Source: an uncultured Allomuricauda sp. (GTDB lineage Bacteria; Bacteroidota; Bacteroidia; Flavobacteriales; Flavobacteriaceae). From it: DNA of 44,103 nucleotides. The notes beneath the pieces are model-generated. The model searched no databases. It was not told the origin of the DNA and saw nothing but the letters and a program-made list of their open reading frames with translations. Below are positions 30,625-39,985 of this stretch, piece after piece. The stretch covers positions 1-44,103 of the forward strand of contig NZ_CAMYIC010000030.1 in assembly GCF_947258355.1 (NCBI RefSeq), in the 5' to 3' direction. Position 1 is the first letter of the stretch; each line of letters starts with the position of its first letter. The position numbers and the translations under genes are program-made.

Positions 30625-32229
30625 CTAAAGTTCAATCATAAAGTTTACCAGCTCTTCTTTTTGGTCAATGGGCAGTTTTTTTCGCAATCGGTACCTTGCC
30701 ACCCGAACACTATCTGGAGTAACCCTTAAAATAGATGCAATTTCTTTGGAGGAAAGATTCAACCGTAACAACATGCCCAAACGAAGCTCGGCTGGGGAGA
30801 GCGAGTTTTCAGACAGGGCGGAAAGCTTTTTGATGAATTCGGGGTGGATTTCCTTGAAAAATGCCATAAACTCATCCCATTCCTGTTCCTGTTTCAGGTT
30901 AATGTCTATCTCCTTGACCAACTCCTTCATTTTGGCTGAAGTATTCATGTGCTTTCGGGATACCATATTGCGAAGGGTATTGGACATATCCAGCAAAATC
31001 TTATTTTTTTGGGATAAGTGGAGGCTATAGCGTGAAAGCGACGATGCCTTAAGTTGAATTTCCTTTTGTAGATTTTTCTCTTCAATCTCCTTCTTCTCGA
31101 GCTCCGCTTTGAGCATCCGCTGCTTATATTCCTGAATTTTCAACTTGGCCTTTCGTTTCTTTCCCAAGTAATAATACAGAATGATGAAAATGACTGCTAT
31201 GGCAAACAAGGCCACCCAAAGGAGATTCTGATTAGCCACACTCACTTTGTTCTGCTCCTTCAACAATTGTATTTCCGCTTCCTTTTTGTTGGTTTCGTAG
31301 ATGGTTTGCAGCACATTCAATTGATCGGTGTTCTGCGACTTGAGCATTTCGCTGTTGTATTCTTCAGCCAACAGCAAGTGGGCGTGGGCCTCTTTGTAAG
31401 TGCCCATAAGGGCGTAGGTTTTGGAAAGGTCTTTATGTGCACTTTCCAATTGATGGAGGTCGTTCAACTCCTTGGCCAACTCCAAGGCTTTTGTGGTATA
31501 TTCCAGTGCCGGTGGGTAGTCGCTCCTTTTCCGGAATGAATCGCCAATGTTGTTCAACACATTGATTTCTTCCGTTGTTCGTAAACCTTTTAGCTGTTCG
31601 TAGGCTTTTTTAAAGTATTCGTACGCTAGTCCAAACTCCTCCAAGTCCTCATAAATACTTCCTATGTTTTCGTTGGTAATGGCAACACCATGAACATCTC
31701 CCAATTTTTGAAACAATTCAAGGCTTCGTCTTTGGTCTTGAAGCGCATCTTCGTATTCCCCTTGTTTTTCATGACTGGCTCCCAAAAGACCCAAGGAAAC
31801 CGCCAAACCTTTGTCATCACCGAGCTTATCGGAAGCTTTTCTGGTTTCTTCAAAATGCTGTTCTGCGAGTTCAAAATTGTTAAGGGAGAGATAAACCTTA
31901 CCAATATTGTTGTTGAGTTTGATATATAGTGGGTCCTGTAAATTGGACTCCAACTGTTCCAAAGCAAAATTGTATTGTGCAATGGCCTCTGTATAAAGTC
32001 CAAGAGCATGATAGTACTCACCAAGGTTAAGATATCCAAGGGCAATTTGCTCAGAGTTTTCCGGATACTGCTTGGCAGTTTCCAGTTCTCTCTGAAGCTC
32101 ATGGTAGGCTTCGCTAGCTTTTCCTATCTCAGAAAATGGATTTGTTTGTTGACTATGGGTCTGTGTAGAGACCAAGAAAGTCAACAACGGAAGATATACA
32201 TATCCAAAAAACCTTTTGATGGTGTGCAT
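30625..32229 (-). CDS. Membrane TPR protein with C-terminal LuxR-type HTH
   Basis: 534 aa from ATG 32229, which gives a signal peptide (FFGYVYLPLLTFLVSTQTHSQ). About residues 30-300 are tetratricopeptide repeats in the periplasm. A membrane segment (LLWVALFAIAVIFIILYYYLG) is near residues 330-350, then a coiled coil, then a helix-turn-helix at the very end (SPAELRLGMLLRLNLSSKEI, SVRVARYRLRKK). Such one-protein membrane regulators are common in Bacteroidota next to receptor genes. It lies 171 bp upstream of the phytate receptor gene and on the same strand, so it may sense outer-membrane or periplasmic state and control it. Confidence 0.8.
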   Translation of the reverse strand: MHTIKRFFGYVYLPLLTFLVSTQTHSQQTNPFSEIGKASEAYHELQRELETAKQYPENSEQIALGYLNLGEYYHALGLYTEAIAQYNFALEQLESNLQDPLYIKLNNNIGKVYLSLNNFELAEQHFEETRKASDKLGDDKGLAVSLGLLGASHEKQGEYEDALQDQRRSLELFQKLGDVHGVAITNENIGSIYEDLEEFGLAYEYFKKAYEQLKGLRTTEEINVLNNIGDSFRKRSDYPPALEYTTKALELAKELNDLHQLESAHKDLSKTYALMGTYKEAHAHLLLAEEYNSEMLKSQNTDQLNVLQTIYETNKKEAEIQLLKEQNKVSVANQNLLWVALFAIAVIFIILYYYLGKKRKAKLKIQEYKQRMLKAELEKKEIEEKNLQKEIQLKASSLSRYSLHLSQKNKILLDMSNTLRNMVSRKHMNTSAKMKELVKEIDINLKQEQEWDEFMAFFKEIHPEFIKKLSALSENSLSPAELRLGMLLRLNLSSKEIASILRVTPDSVRVARYRLRKKLPIDQKEELVNFMIEL

Positions 32230-32293
32230 ACGGAAAAAGCAAAGGTTCAAGAAAGCGTTTCACCCTCACTCCAACATCATCATTAGGTTATGA

Positions 32294-32341
32294 AACCATT
32301 AAAAATGGTTACAAACAAAAAAGGCCCCGCAATGCGGAGCC
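32294..32341 (-). terminator. Terminator after rpmA, with adjacent inverted repeat
   Basis: On the minus strand GGCTCCGC-ATT-GCGGGGCC (32341-32323) is followed by TTTTTTGTTTG: a strong intrinsic terminator. Directly beyond it is a perfect repeat AACCATT-N3-AATGGTT (32294-32310) between the terminator and the TPR regulator gene, of unknown role. Confidence 0.85.
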
Positions 32342-32365
32342 TTCTTCTAATATTATCGTTACTTC

Positions 32366-32626
32366 TTAAGCTTCGAACGGTTCAATGGAAACAAAAGATT
32401 TTCCACCAACTTTCTTTTCGAACTTAACAATACCATCTACCTTGGCGTGCAAAGTATGGTCTTTTCCTGCGTATACATTATCGCCAGGATTGTGCTTGGT
32501 ACCACGTTGTCTTACAATAATGTTACCAGCAGTTGCTGCCTGACCACCAAAAATCTTAACACCTAAGCGTTTCGATTCTGATTCTCTACCGTTTTTTGAA
32601 CTACCTACACCTTTCTTGTGAGCCAT
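32366..32626 (-). CDS. rpmA: 50S ribosomal protein L27
   Basis: 86 aa, normal length. The N terminus [28 protein letters not shown] is the typical L27 start that reaches the peptidyl-transferase centre. [21 protein letters not shown] follows. There is no N-terminal extension of the cleaved kind seen in Firmicutes. It is 25 bp after rplU and ends at a strong terminator. Confidence 0.98.
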   Translation of the reverse strand: MAHKKGVGSSKNGRESESKRLGVKIFGGQAATAGNIIVRQRGTKHNPGDNVYAGKDHTLHAKVDGIVKFEKKVGGKSFVSIEPFEA

Positions 32627-32651
32627 GATATATAAATTTTAGTTCTTTCTT

Positions 32652-33191
32652 TTATTTGCTTAACGCTTCTATCAACTCGGCCTTCTTCATGGAAGAGTAA
32701 CCGGTAATTTCCTTGGCCTTCGCCATTTCCTTCAATTCAGCAACGGTTTTGGAACTTAAATCCTCAGTTGCTTTTGGAGCTACTTTTTTCGGAGCTGCCG
32801 CCTTTTTCTCTGCCTTTTTAGGTTCAGCAGCAGGTTTTGCTTCAGCTTTCGCTTTTGCAGGAGCTGCTTTCTTGGCACCCTTGGCTACAATTCCTTCAAC
32901 AACGATTTCAGTCAAATATTGTCTGTGACCGTTTTTCTTACGGTAACCTTTACGTCTTTTCTTTTTAAAGACGATTACCTTATCTCCTTTAAGGTGTTTT
33001 ACAACTTTGGCCTCAACAGCCGCACCTTCTATGACCGGGGCGCCAATGGTTACGTTGCCACCATCTTCTAAAAGAAGAACTTTGTCGAAAGTAACTTTTC
33101 TACCTTCATCTTCTTGCAAACGGTGAACGTACACTTTTTGGTCTTTTGCAACTTTAAATTGCTGCCCTGCCATCTCTACAATTGCGTACAT
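32652..33191 (-). CDS. rplU: 50S ribosomal protein L21 with long C-terminal extension
   Basis: 179 aa against about 100 for usual L21. The first ~100 residues are the normal beta-barrel protein (YAIVEMAGQQFKVAKDQKVYV, the IVFKKKRRKGYRKKNGHRQ loop that contacts rRNA, YLTEIVVEGI). Then comes a linker of Ala, Lys and Pro, and a C-terminal domain of about 35 residues (SSKTVAELKEMAKAKEITGY, MKKAELIEALSK) that looks like a SAP or Rho N-terminal helix-extended-loop-helix fold, able to bind nucleic acid. This extension is found in various Bacteroidota. Promoter at 33242-33271. Confidence 0.95.
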   Translation of the reverse strand: MYAIVEMAGQQFKVAKDQKVYVHRLQEDEGRKVTFDKVLLLEDGGNVTIGAPVIEGAAVEAKVVKHLKGDKVIVFKKKRRKGYRKKNGHRQYLTEIVVEGIVAKGAKKAAPAKAKAEAKPAAEPKKAEKKAAAPKKVAPKATEDLSSKTVAELKEMAKAKEITGYSSMKKAELIEALSK

Positions 33192-33241
33192 AATGCGTTA
33201 ATTAGATTAAAATTACTGCGCTTTATCAAAATTAGCGGGTG

Positions 33242-33271
33242 CAAATATACTGCTAAATCCTTAATCTACAA
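33242..33271 (-). promoter_or_regulatory. Strong promoter of the rplU-rpmA operon
   Basis: On the minus strand TTG (33271-33269), 19-bp spacer, TATATTTG (33249-33242): a full match to the Bacteroidota consensus. A 9-bp inverted repeat (TAAATCCTT, 33254-33262 and AAGGATTTA, 33281-33289) brackets the -33 box. Confidence 0.8.
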
Positions 33272-33286
33272 GTATTCCTCAAGGAT

Positions 33287-33742
33287 TTAACCCATTATTT
33301 TTTTGGAATTATTGCTCGTTTTAAATAGTTGCATAAAGGAGAGGGTCAAAACCAAGGTAGTTGCAAAGCCCATAATGGCCACGGTAAAAAAGACAATTCC
33401 TTGGAAATTCTTATAATCACTCGACCATGCGGTGGAGAGATTGTCGAGAAAAGTACTATCCAATTCTGTTGCGTATAGTGCAAAGAAAACGGTGAACAAA
33501 AGTGTGGCCACAAACCCCGTTGTAATCCCTGCCGTAAAACCTTTTCCATAACTAAAGTTCTTCCCTAATTTAATTTTGGTGTACTTAATGGTCTCGTAGA
33601 TTCCAAAACCTGTGATTACTCCATTGAACAAACTATAGAACACATTGGTATGTTTTCCCATCAAGGCCAAAATCAAAAAATACGCAATCAATACAGCACT
33701 TGTGACTATACCGAAACGGATTGGAAGGGTTAAATTTTTCAT
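33287..33742 (-). CDS. DUF4199 family membrane protein
   Basis: 151 aa from ATG 33742 (a start at 33763 adds a polar MKPKKDN lead and is possible). About four membrane segments are seen, with a GKNFSYGKGFTAGITTGF loop between the second and third that fits DUF4199. The function is unknown. It sits upstream of rplU on the same strand, but the ribosomal promoter follows its stop, so the operons are probably separate. Confidence 0.8.
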   Translation of the reverse strand: MKNLTLPIRFGIVTSAVLIAYFLILALMGKHTNVFYSLFNGVITGFGIYETIKYTKIKLGKNFSYGKGFTAGITTGFVATLLFTVFFALYATELDSTFLDNLSTAWSSDYKNFQGIVFFTVAIMGFATTLVLTLSFMQLFKTSNNSKKIMG

Positions 33743-33926
33743 ATTATCTTTTTTTGGTTTCATTGTATAATTTACTGAATGTTTGTGAATTATCCCCTAT
33801 TTTAATTCTAAAGACTTTTTTAAAATTTACATCTCGTAAGAAAATATTCTATATTTAGCGTAACATCATTCGTTAAATCGATACCAACCTCTTAGCAACA
33901 TCAATTTTTAAATACTGACTATTAAC

Positions 33927-35249
33927 ATGAAAAAACATTTGTTTTCTGCATTTACAATGCTCTTTGGAGTAACACTGCTTTCTGCACAGGAAGTGGTTTT
34001 CGAAGAGTATGATCTGGACAATGGGCTGCATGTTATCCTACACCAGGACAACTCGGCCCCAGTAGTAACCACTTCGGTAATGTACCACGTGGGATCAAAG
34101 GACGAAGATCCTGATAAAACAGGTTTTGCCCACTTTTTTGAACATCTACTTTTCGAAGGTACCAAAAACATTGAACGGGGTGAGTGGGACCAAATAACAG
34201 CCGCCAACGGTGGAAGAAACAATGCCAATACCTTTTTGGACCGTACCTATTATTATGAGGTGTTCCCTTCCAACAGCTTGGAAGTCGGTCTTTGGCTCGA
34301 ATCGGAACGTTTGATGCATCCCATCATCGGGCAAGTGGGTGTGGACACCCAAAAAGAAGTGGTTCAAGAGGAAAGAAGGCTCAGAACAGATAATGCTCCC
34401 TACGGTGCATTTTTTGAGCAAATCCTAAAGAATCTTTACACCAAGCATCCCTATAGATGGGGTGTTATAGGTTCGTTGGATCATTTGGCCAGTGCGACTT
34501 TGGATGACTTTAAAAAATTCAACCAAACCTACTACGTCCCCAACAATGGCGTATTGGTTGTAGCGGGCGATTTTGAGACCGAAAAGACCAAAAAAATGAT
34601 CGAGGATTATTTTGGGCCTATTCCAAGGGGCGCGGAAATCCAAAGACCCAATATCAAAGAGGATCCGATCACCAAAACCAAGTTTGCCAAATATTACGAC
34701 CCAAACATCCAGATACCTGCCATTTTATTGGCCTACAGAACACCTGGGCAAGGGCAGCGGGATGCTTACGTCATCAATATGATTTCTACCTATTTGAGTG
34801 ACGGTGAAAGTTCAAAGCTCTACAAAAAGTTGGTCGATGAAAAGAAAATGGCGCTTCAGATACTTTCTGTGCCCGTCGATGCAGAAGATTACAGCTCGTA
34901 TATTGTTGGAGGGCTTCCGGTTGGGGACAATTCCATCCAGGACATCAAAAAAGAAATTGACGAAGAGATTTTGAAGCTTCAAATGGAGTTGATTTCCGAA
35001 AAAGATTACCAAAAGCTTCAGAACAAATTCGAAAATCAGTTTGTGAACGCTAACAGTAGTGTGGAAGGTATAGCCAACTCCTTGGCCGAAAACTATATGC
35101 TCAAGGATGACACTAACCTCATCAATACAGAAATTGACATTTACCGTTCCATTACCCGTGAAGAAATCATGGAAGTGGCAAAAAAATATTTGAAGGTGAA
35201 CCAACGTATCGAATTGGAGTATTTACCAGAACAAAAAGACGCTAATTAA
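33927..35249 (+). CDS. M16 family zinc peptidase, catalytic subunit
   Basis: 440 aa. A signal peptide (AFTMLFGVTLLSAQ) precedes two M16 halves. The inverted zinc motif HxxEH is present as FAHFFEHLLFEGTKN at about residues 74-78, with the downstream Glu in KEVVQEERRLR. The R/Y substrate-gripping pair of the second half is not clear (SSKLYKKLVDEKKMA). Probably periplasmic. The next gene starts one base after its stop and has the opposite set of features, so the two products probably form a heterodimer. Confidence 0.93.
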   Translation: MKKHLFSAFTMLFGVTLLSAQEVVFEEYDLDNGLHVILHQDNSAPVVTTSVMYHVGSKDEDPDKTGFAHFFEHLLFEGTKNIERGEWDQITAANGGRNNANTFLDRTYYYEVFPSNSLEVGLWLESERLMHPIIGQVGVDTQKEVVQEERRLRTDNAPYGAFFEQILKNLYTKHPYRWGVIGSLDHLASATLDDFKKFNQTYYVPNNGVLVVAGDFETEKTKKMIEDYFGPIPRGAEIQRPNIKEDPITKTKFAKYYDPNIQIPAILLAYRTPGQGQRDAYVINMISTYLSDGESSKLYKKLVDEKKMALQILSVPVDAEDYSSYIVGGLPVGDNSIQDIKKEIDEEILKLQMELISEKDYQKLQNKFENQFVNANSSVEGIANSLAENYMLKDDTNLINTEIDIYRSITREEIMEVAKKYLKVNQRIELEYLPEQKDAN

Positions 35250-35250
35250 G

Positions 35251-37323
35251 ATGAAAAAGTATTTAGTTTTAGCAGCGCTGTCCTTGTTTGTGACAGCCAC
35301 ATTTGCACAAATAGACAGGAGTACGCCACCAGAACCAGGGCCAGCTCCCAAGATCAATTTAAAAGAGCCCGCCCGTTTTGAACTTAAAAATGGCTTGAAG
35401 GTCCTCGTTGTGGAAAACCACAAATTGCCAAGGGTCCGCATTCAACTTTCCATTGACAACCCACCGATTTTGGAAGGGGATAAAGCTGGGGTATCTGCTC
35501 TTACAGGAAGCATGTTGGGCAAAGGATCTAAAAACATTCCCAAGGATGAATTTTACGAAGAGGTGGATTTCTTGGGTGCCAATATCTACATTGGGGAACA
35601 GAGTGCCTTTGCAAGCTCCTTGTCCAAATATTTCCCTCGTATTTTGGAATTAATGGCTGATGCCGCGCTTAATCCTGACTTTCTCCAAGAAGAATTTGAA
35701 AAGGAAAAAGAAAAGCTGATCACTGGTATAAAATCCGAAGAAAAAGACGTTTCTGCCATTGCAAATAGGGTCCAGGCAGCTTTGGCCTATGGTAAAAACC
35801 ACCCTTTTGGCGAATTTATGACCGAGGAAAGCGTAAACAATGTTTCCTTGGTTGATGTGGAACAGTTCTACCGCTCTTATTTTGTTCCTGCCAATGCCTA
35901 TTTGGTTGTTATCGGCGATGTTGACTTTGAAACCGTTGAGGAACTGGTAACCAAAGCCTTTACGCCTTGGTCCAAAGCCGCACCACCATCCTTTAGCTAT
36001 TCAGACCCAAAAGATGTACAGTACACGCAAATCAACTTTGTTGATGTGCCCAACGCGGTACAATCTGAAGTAGCTGTGGAAAACATCACTCACTTAAAAA
36101 TGAAGGATGAAGATTATTTGGAAGCCCTAATGGCCAACAGAATTTTAGGAGGTGGATCACAGGCGCGTTTGTTCAAAAATTTAAGAGAGGACAAAGGCTA
36201 TACCTATGGTTCATATTCCGGGCTAAGAGCCAATAAATTCAGTCCAATGCGCTTTAACGCATACGCTCAAGTAAGAAATGCGGTCACCGATAGTTCCGTG
36301 GTGGAGATTTTGAAGGAAATCAACAATATGACTTCCGAACTGGTATCCGATGAGGAGTTGGCCAATGCAAAAGCAAAATATGCGGGAAGCTTTGTAATGG
36401 CCCTGGAAAAACCAGAGACCGTTGCCAATTATGCACTGAACATAGAGACCGAAGACCTTCCAAAGGACTTTTATGAAACCTACTTGGAGCGAATTGATGC
36501 CATTACCAAGGAAGATGTGCTCAAGGCAGCCAAAAAACATTTCTCCACGACCAATGCTCGTGTTGTGGTTACAGGAAAAGGGACCGATGTCCTTGAAAAC
36601 TTGGAAAAAGTAAGTTTTAACGGCAAAACAGTTCCTGTACTTTACTATGACAAGTATGCAAACAAAACTGAAAAACCCAACTATAATGCCGCCGTACCTG
36701 AAGGTGTGGACGCAACATCCGTATTGGAAAAGTATATTGAGGCAATCGGAGGGAAGTCGAAACTAGAAGGTGTGGATTCTTACTCCATGATGGCCGAGGC
36801 AGAAATGCAGGGCATGAAATTGGAACTTGAAATGAAGAAAACATCTCAAGATCAGTTTATGCAAGATGTAAAAGTAATGGGCAACTCTATGCAAAAACAA
36901 GTATTGGATGGAGATACCGGTTATATGGTGGTTCAAGGGCAACGCAAGGACCTTTCTCCTGAAGAAATTACGAAAATCAAGGAAGAATCTGCCGCTTTCC
37001 CTGAGCTCAACTATTTGGCCGCAGGAGATATTGCGCTTGAAGGCATTGAGCCTGTGGGTGATAAAAAAGCCTACAAGCTGAAAATAAGTGATAGCAAAAC
37101 TGCTTTCTATGATGTAGAGACAGCACTTAAAATACAGGAAATCAACACTCAAGAAGTCCAAGGCCAACAAATGACCAGCACCATGGAATATGGGGATTAC
37201 CAAGAAGTATCTGGAATTAAATTTCCGTTCAAGTTAATACAAACCATGGGGCCACAAAACATGGAGTTTATCGTAAAAGAAATCAAGGTAAACGAAGGTG
37301 TTGACGCATCGGATTTTAAATAA
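35251..37323 (+). CDS. M16 family non-catalytic partner with C-terminal LolA-like domain
   Basis: 690 aa. A signal peptide (LFVTATFAQ) leads into two M16 halves, up to about residue 450. The zinc site is lost: where HxxEH is expected the sequence reads ALTGSMLGKGSKN. The second half has the R/Y region intact (GSQARLFKNLREDKGYTYG). After residue 465 a further ~200 residues (VLEKYIEAIGGKSKLEGVDS ... IKFPFKLIQTMGPQ) look like the all-beta LolA/outer-membrane lipoprotein-carrier fold. This extra domain is unlike standard M16 proteins. One base separates it from the active partner. Confidence 0.9.
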   Translation: MKKYLVLAALSLFVTATFAQIDRSTPPEPGPAPKINLKEPARFELKNGLKVLVVENHKLPRVRIQLSIDNPPILEGDKAGVSALTGSMLGKGSKNIPKDEFYEEVDFLGANIYIGEQSAFASSLSKYFPRILELMADAALNPDFLQEEFEKEKEKLITGIKSEEKDVSAIANRVQAALAYGKNHPFGEFMTEESVNNVSLVDVEQFYRSYFVPANAYLVVIGDVDFETVEELVTKAFTPWSKAAPPSFSYSDPKDVQYTQINFVDVPNAVQSEVAVENITHLKMKDEDYLEALMANRILGGGSQARLFKNLREDKGYTYGSYSGLRANKFSPMRFNAYAQVRNAVTDSSVVEILKEINNMTSELVSDEELANAKAKYAGSFVMALEKPETVANYALNIETEDLPKDFYETYLERIDAITKEDVLKAAKKHFSTTNARVVVTGKGTDVLENLEKVSFNGKTVPVLYYDKYANKTEKPNYNAAVPEGVDATSVLEKYIEAIGGKSKLEGVDSYSMMAEAEMQGMKLELEMKKTSQDQFMQDVKVMGNSMQKQVLDGDTGYMVVQGQRKDLSPEEITKIKEESAAFPELNYLAAGDIALEGIEPVGDKKAYKLKISDSKTAFYDVETALKIQEINTQEVQGQQMTSTMEYGDYQEVSGIKFPFKLIQTMGPQNMEFIVKEIKVNEGVDASDFK

Positions 37324-37342
37324 ACACAAGTCTTATTGACAA

Positions 37343-37376
37343 AGAAAAAAGGCGCTCTGATGGAGCGCCTTTTATT
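37343..37376. terminator. Bidirectional terminator
   Basis: AAGGCGCTC and GAGCGCCTT pair around a five-base loop (37351-37369), A-rich before and T-rich after. It ends the M16 operon on the plus strand and the copper-receptor operon on the minus strand. Confidence 0.88.
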
Positions 37377-37394
37377 TATAGATAAAGCTGAATT

Positions 37395-39506
37395 TTAAAA
37401 ACTATACTGAATAAACGCAGATAGATTTCTTCCAGGGTCATTAATAGGTACACGGCCATAATCCGCTTGATTTACAAATGAAAAGTTCAAGTGATTATTG
37501 TAGGTTTCATCAAAAATATTGGATGCCGCAACGCCAACTGTCAAGTGTTCAAAAGGTTTTGCGCCAAAACGAAAATCCATTACCCCATAACCATCAGTAG
37601 TTTGCTCTCCAAAGGAAGGTGCTATATCAGACTGCTCGGATGTAATGGTGTAGGTTGCCCTTGCCCAAACTTTCTCTTTTTCAAAACTTAGGTTAAACCT
37701 TGTTACCAAAGGTGGGGTCAGGGGAAGTGATTCATCTAGATCCTGATTTTTTGTGTACACATAGGACAATTCCGTTTTAAAGGCAAAATCCTGTAGGAAG
37801 CCCAGTTCACCATAAATTTCAAACCCAGTTTTGTAAGCATCATTAAGATTTGTAAACCGTTTCACCTCCGTAGGTTGGGCCATTGGCATGTACTTTTTGT
37901 CCAACGTTGGGTCTATCACAGGGACAATATAGTTATCATAAATGGAATAATAGGCCGATGCGCCATAATCCAATCTGTTAATGGCATAGCCATCAAAATT
38001 TGCATTTGCCTTTACACCCAACTCAAACTGATTGTTCACTTCGGCATCCAAAAAGGGGTTGCCTACATATTCGTATGGATCTTGGCCTACTGTAAAATGG
38101 TTGATGAATCTTTCTATCATGTTGGCGGAACGAACACCTCGACCATATGCCAATTCAAATAGAAGATTGGAAGTGGCCATATATTTTATTGATGCTGTTG
38201 TACTGAAATTATGTTCTGTACGGGTATCCAAATCGGGATATTCGACCACAAAATCATCTGCTGGCGCATCTATTTTTGAATGTACCATATCATAGCGCGC
38301 CCCAACATTCAGCAAGAATTTTTCCGATAATGGGTATTTACCCTCTACAAATGCCCCGTAGTCATCAATTTGGGAATCTTGCCACACCTCGTCCACAAAT
38401 TCCACTGGGGCAGGCAACAAATCACCATTCATGTTTCTTTTTACCAAACGGGTCCTGTTCCCCGTTCTTCCAATGGAAAAAGCATCCAATCCAGTATATA
38501 ATCTAAGATGATCGATAGGCCTCCACTCAAGTTCTACCCTACCCCCAAGGGTTAACGCATCCACTTCCGACACGGCCTCCATCATCATAAAGCTAGGTCT
38601 TAACGTATTGGTCATTACATGATCCACTTGGGAACGGTACATTTTGGCACTTACTGTTTTCAATCCATCGGAGATGTTGTCCAACTTATAATCCAAAGAA
38701 AGTACATTGCTATCGTCTATTTCGGTATCCATGGGCAATCCTGCATGTAGTACATCCCTCCCAAAAGATTGTCTGAAACCTAGCTGGATTCGTTGGTTTT
38801 CTGTTGGATTATACCCAACCTGAACCCCATAATCGGTACTCTTGAAGGAGGAGGGGACTTCGTTTCCATCTCCATCTTCGTAATTCCCAAAATCACGGTA
38901 ACCAAAATTGAGGTTCGCATCAAATTGCTCCCCAACATACTTCAGGTTAGCAAAACTGGTTATGGCGTTCCCATTGTTCTCACCGCCAAAATTTACTTTG
39001 CCATGATACCCTTTTTCTTGTTTTTCCACCTCTTGGGTAACCAAATTTACGATTCCACCAAAAGTGGGCCCATATCTAAAGGTATATGGTCCCTTAACTA
39101 CTTCCACCCGCTCTATCTCCTCGGGAGTTACGTGAGTGGTAATGGGATCCATCCTATTTGGACAGGCATGCATTACTTTTGTTCCTCCATTGAATTGAAC
39201 ATTCAACTGTTCGTATTGCGAAGCACGGAACGAGGGGTCTATGGCATAGTTGCCGCGTTTGATCAAACTAAATCCATTGATATCGTTGAATAAATCGGCA
39301 ACATTTTTGGATTGGACAATTTTCTTTTCCGGTTCGCTCCTAAAAGTAGAAAAAACCGGGTCGGACTTACTTTCTCCCTCAACTAGAACCTCATCCAATT
39401 GTATAGGTTTTTTTGTTAGGGAATCTTGCGCATTTGAAACTTGCGCGTAGGACACTGTGGTCCCTAAAAGCAAAACACAAAGTTTTGCCAATGTACTTTT
39501 ACTCAT
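37395..39506 (-). CDS. TonB-dependent receptor, OprC-like, probable copper uptake
   Basis: 703 aa. Signal peptide ending VSYAQ, plug domain, then the barrel ending FIQYSF. In the plug, VMHACPNRMDPITTHVTPEE carries Cys115-x3-Met119, the CxxxM copper motif known from Pseudomonas OprC, in the same sequence setting (RMDPxT..V.PE..ERVEVVKGP). Met and His are frequent around it (Met112, His113). Copper, or another soft metal, is therefore the likely substrate. The gene follows the CNGKC membrane protein gene on the same strand, 64 bp away, under one promoter with a Crp/Fnr-like site. Confidence 0.88.
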   Translation of the reverse strand: MSKSTLAKLCVLLLGTTVSYAQVSNAQDSLTKKPIQLDEVLVEGESKSDPVFSTFRSEPEKKIVQSKNVADLFNDINGFSLIKRGNYAIDPSFRASQYEQLNVQFNGGTKVMHACPNRMDPITTHVTPEEIERVEVVKGPYTFRYGPTFGGIVNLVTQEVEKQEKGYHGKVNFGGENNGNAITSFANLKYVGEQFDANLNFGYRDFGNYEDGDGNEVPSSFKSTDYGVQVGYNPTENQRIQLGFRQSFGRDVLHAGLPMDTEIDDSNVLSLDYKLDNISDGLKTVSAKMYRSQVDHVMTNTLRPSFMMMEAVSEVDALTLGGRVELEWRPIDHLRLYTGLDAFSIGRTGNRTRLVKRNMNGDLLPAPVEFVDEVWQDSQIDDYGAFVEGKYPLSEKFLLNVGARYDMVHSKIDAPADDFVVEYPDLDTRTEHNFSTTASIKYMATSNLLFELAYGRGVRSANMIERFINHFTVGQDPYEYVGNPFLDAEVNNQFELGVKANANFDGYAINRLDYGASAYYSIYDNYIVPVIDPTLDKKYMPMAQPTEVKRFTNLNDAYKTGFEIYGELGFLQDFAFKTELSYVYTKNQDLDESLPLTPPLVTRFNLSFEKEKVWARATYTITSEQSDIAPSFGEQTTDGYGVMDFRFGAKPFEHLTVGVAASNIFDETYNNHLNFSFVNQADYGRVPINDPGRNLSAFIQYSF

Positions 39507-39570
39507 TTTTGATTTTATGTTTAAGATTATACATGTAAGGCCATGGGTATTGGCCGTTTTGTGGTATATC

Positions 39571-39960
39571 TTAAATCATTGGTGGTTTGATGGGGGTATC
39601 GCTAAAGCGATATGAATAGGAATCCGTATAATGGAAAGTATTTAACAAGTCATCGTTGCTATTGGGCAAATTGTATTCCGGTATATCCATAAAGAAGACC
39701 AATATTTCCTCCCAACCGATTACGGGCATTGGCTCATCGTCTTCGGCTTGGGCATTGAGCATCTGCATCAACATACACTTACCATTACAATTAAGTTCGG
39801 GTTTGTCCTTGTTCTCACAAAGCTGTTCTATAAAACCTTCCCTATCCAAGCTGTAATAAACGTACATTGATGAAAAGCGCAGGTTGCTCACCATTATCAA
39901 AACAATGAAAAGCAAGGAAAAAACTATGCGCCTATGCAAATTATGTAAGGATTGATCCAA
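39571..39960 (-). CDS. Small membrane protein with Cys/Met metal motif
   Basis: 129 aa from TTG at 39960 (a stop codon lies two codons upstream, so no earlier start). One membrane segment (about residues 11-28) is followed by a periplasmic or cytoplasmic part with Cys48 and the cluster Cys58-Asn-Gly-Lys-Cys62-Met-Leu-Met-Gln-Met67. Two Cys and three Met close together are typical of a copper or other soft-metal site. CNGKC proteins of this kind recur near metal genes in flavobacteria, but no function is established to my knowledge. It is upstream of the OprC-like receptor and probably cotranscribed. Confidence 0.75.
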   Translation of the reverse strand: MDQSLHNLHRRIVFSLLFIVLIMVSNLRFSSMYVYYSLDREGFIEQLCENKDKPELNCNGKCMLMQMLNAQAEDDEPMPVIGWEEILVFFMDIPEYNLPNSNDDLLNTFHYTDSYSYRFSDTPIKPPMI

Positions 39961-39985
39961 TACTTAATAACCTTTATGCAAAAAG

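Noticed and set aside
33254..33289. 9-bp inverted repeat around the rplU promoter as an L21 leader or terminator
   Set aside because: It lies upstream of the transcription start, so it is not in the leader. The 18-nt loop and lack of a T-run argue against a terminator.
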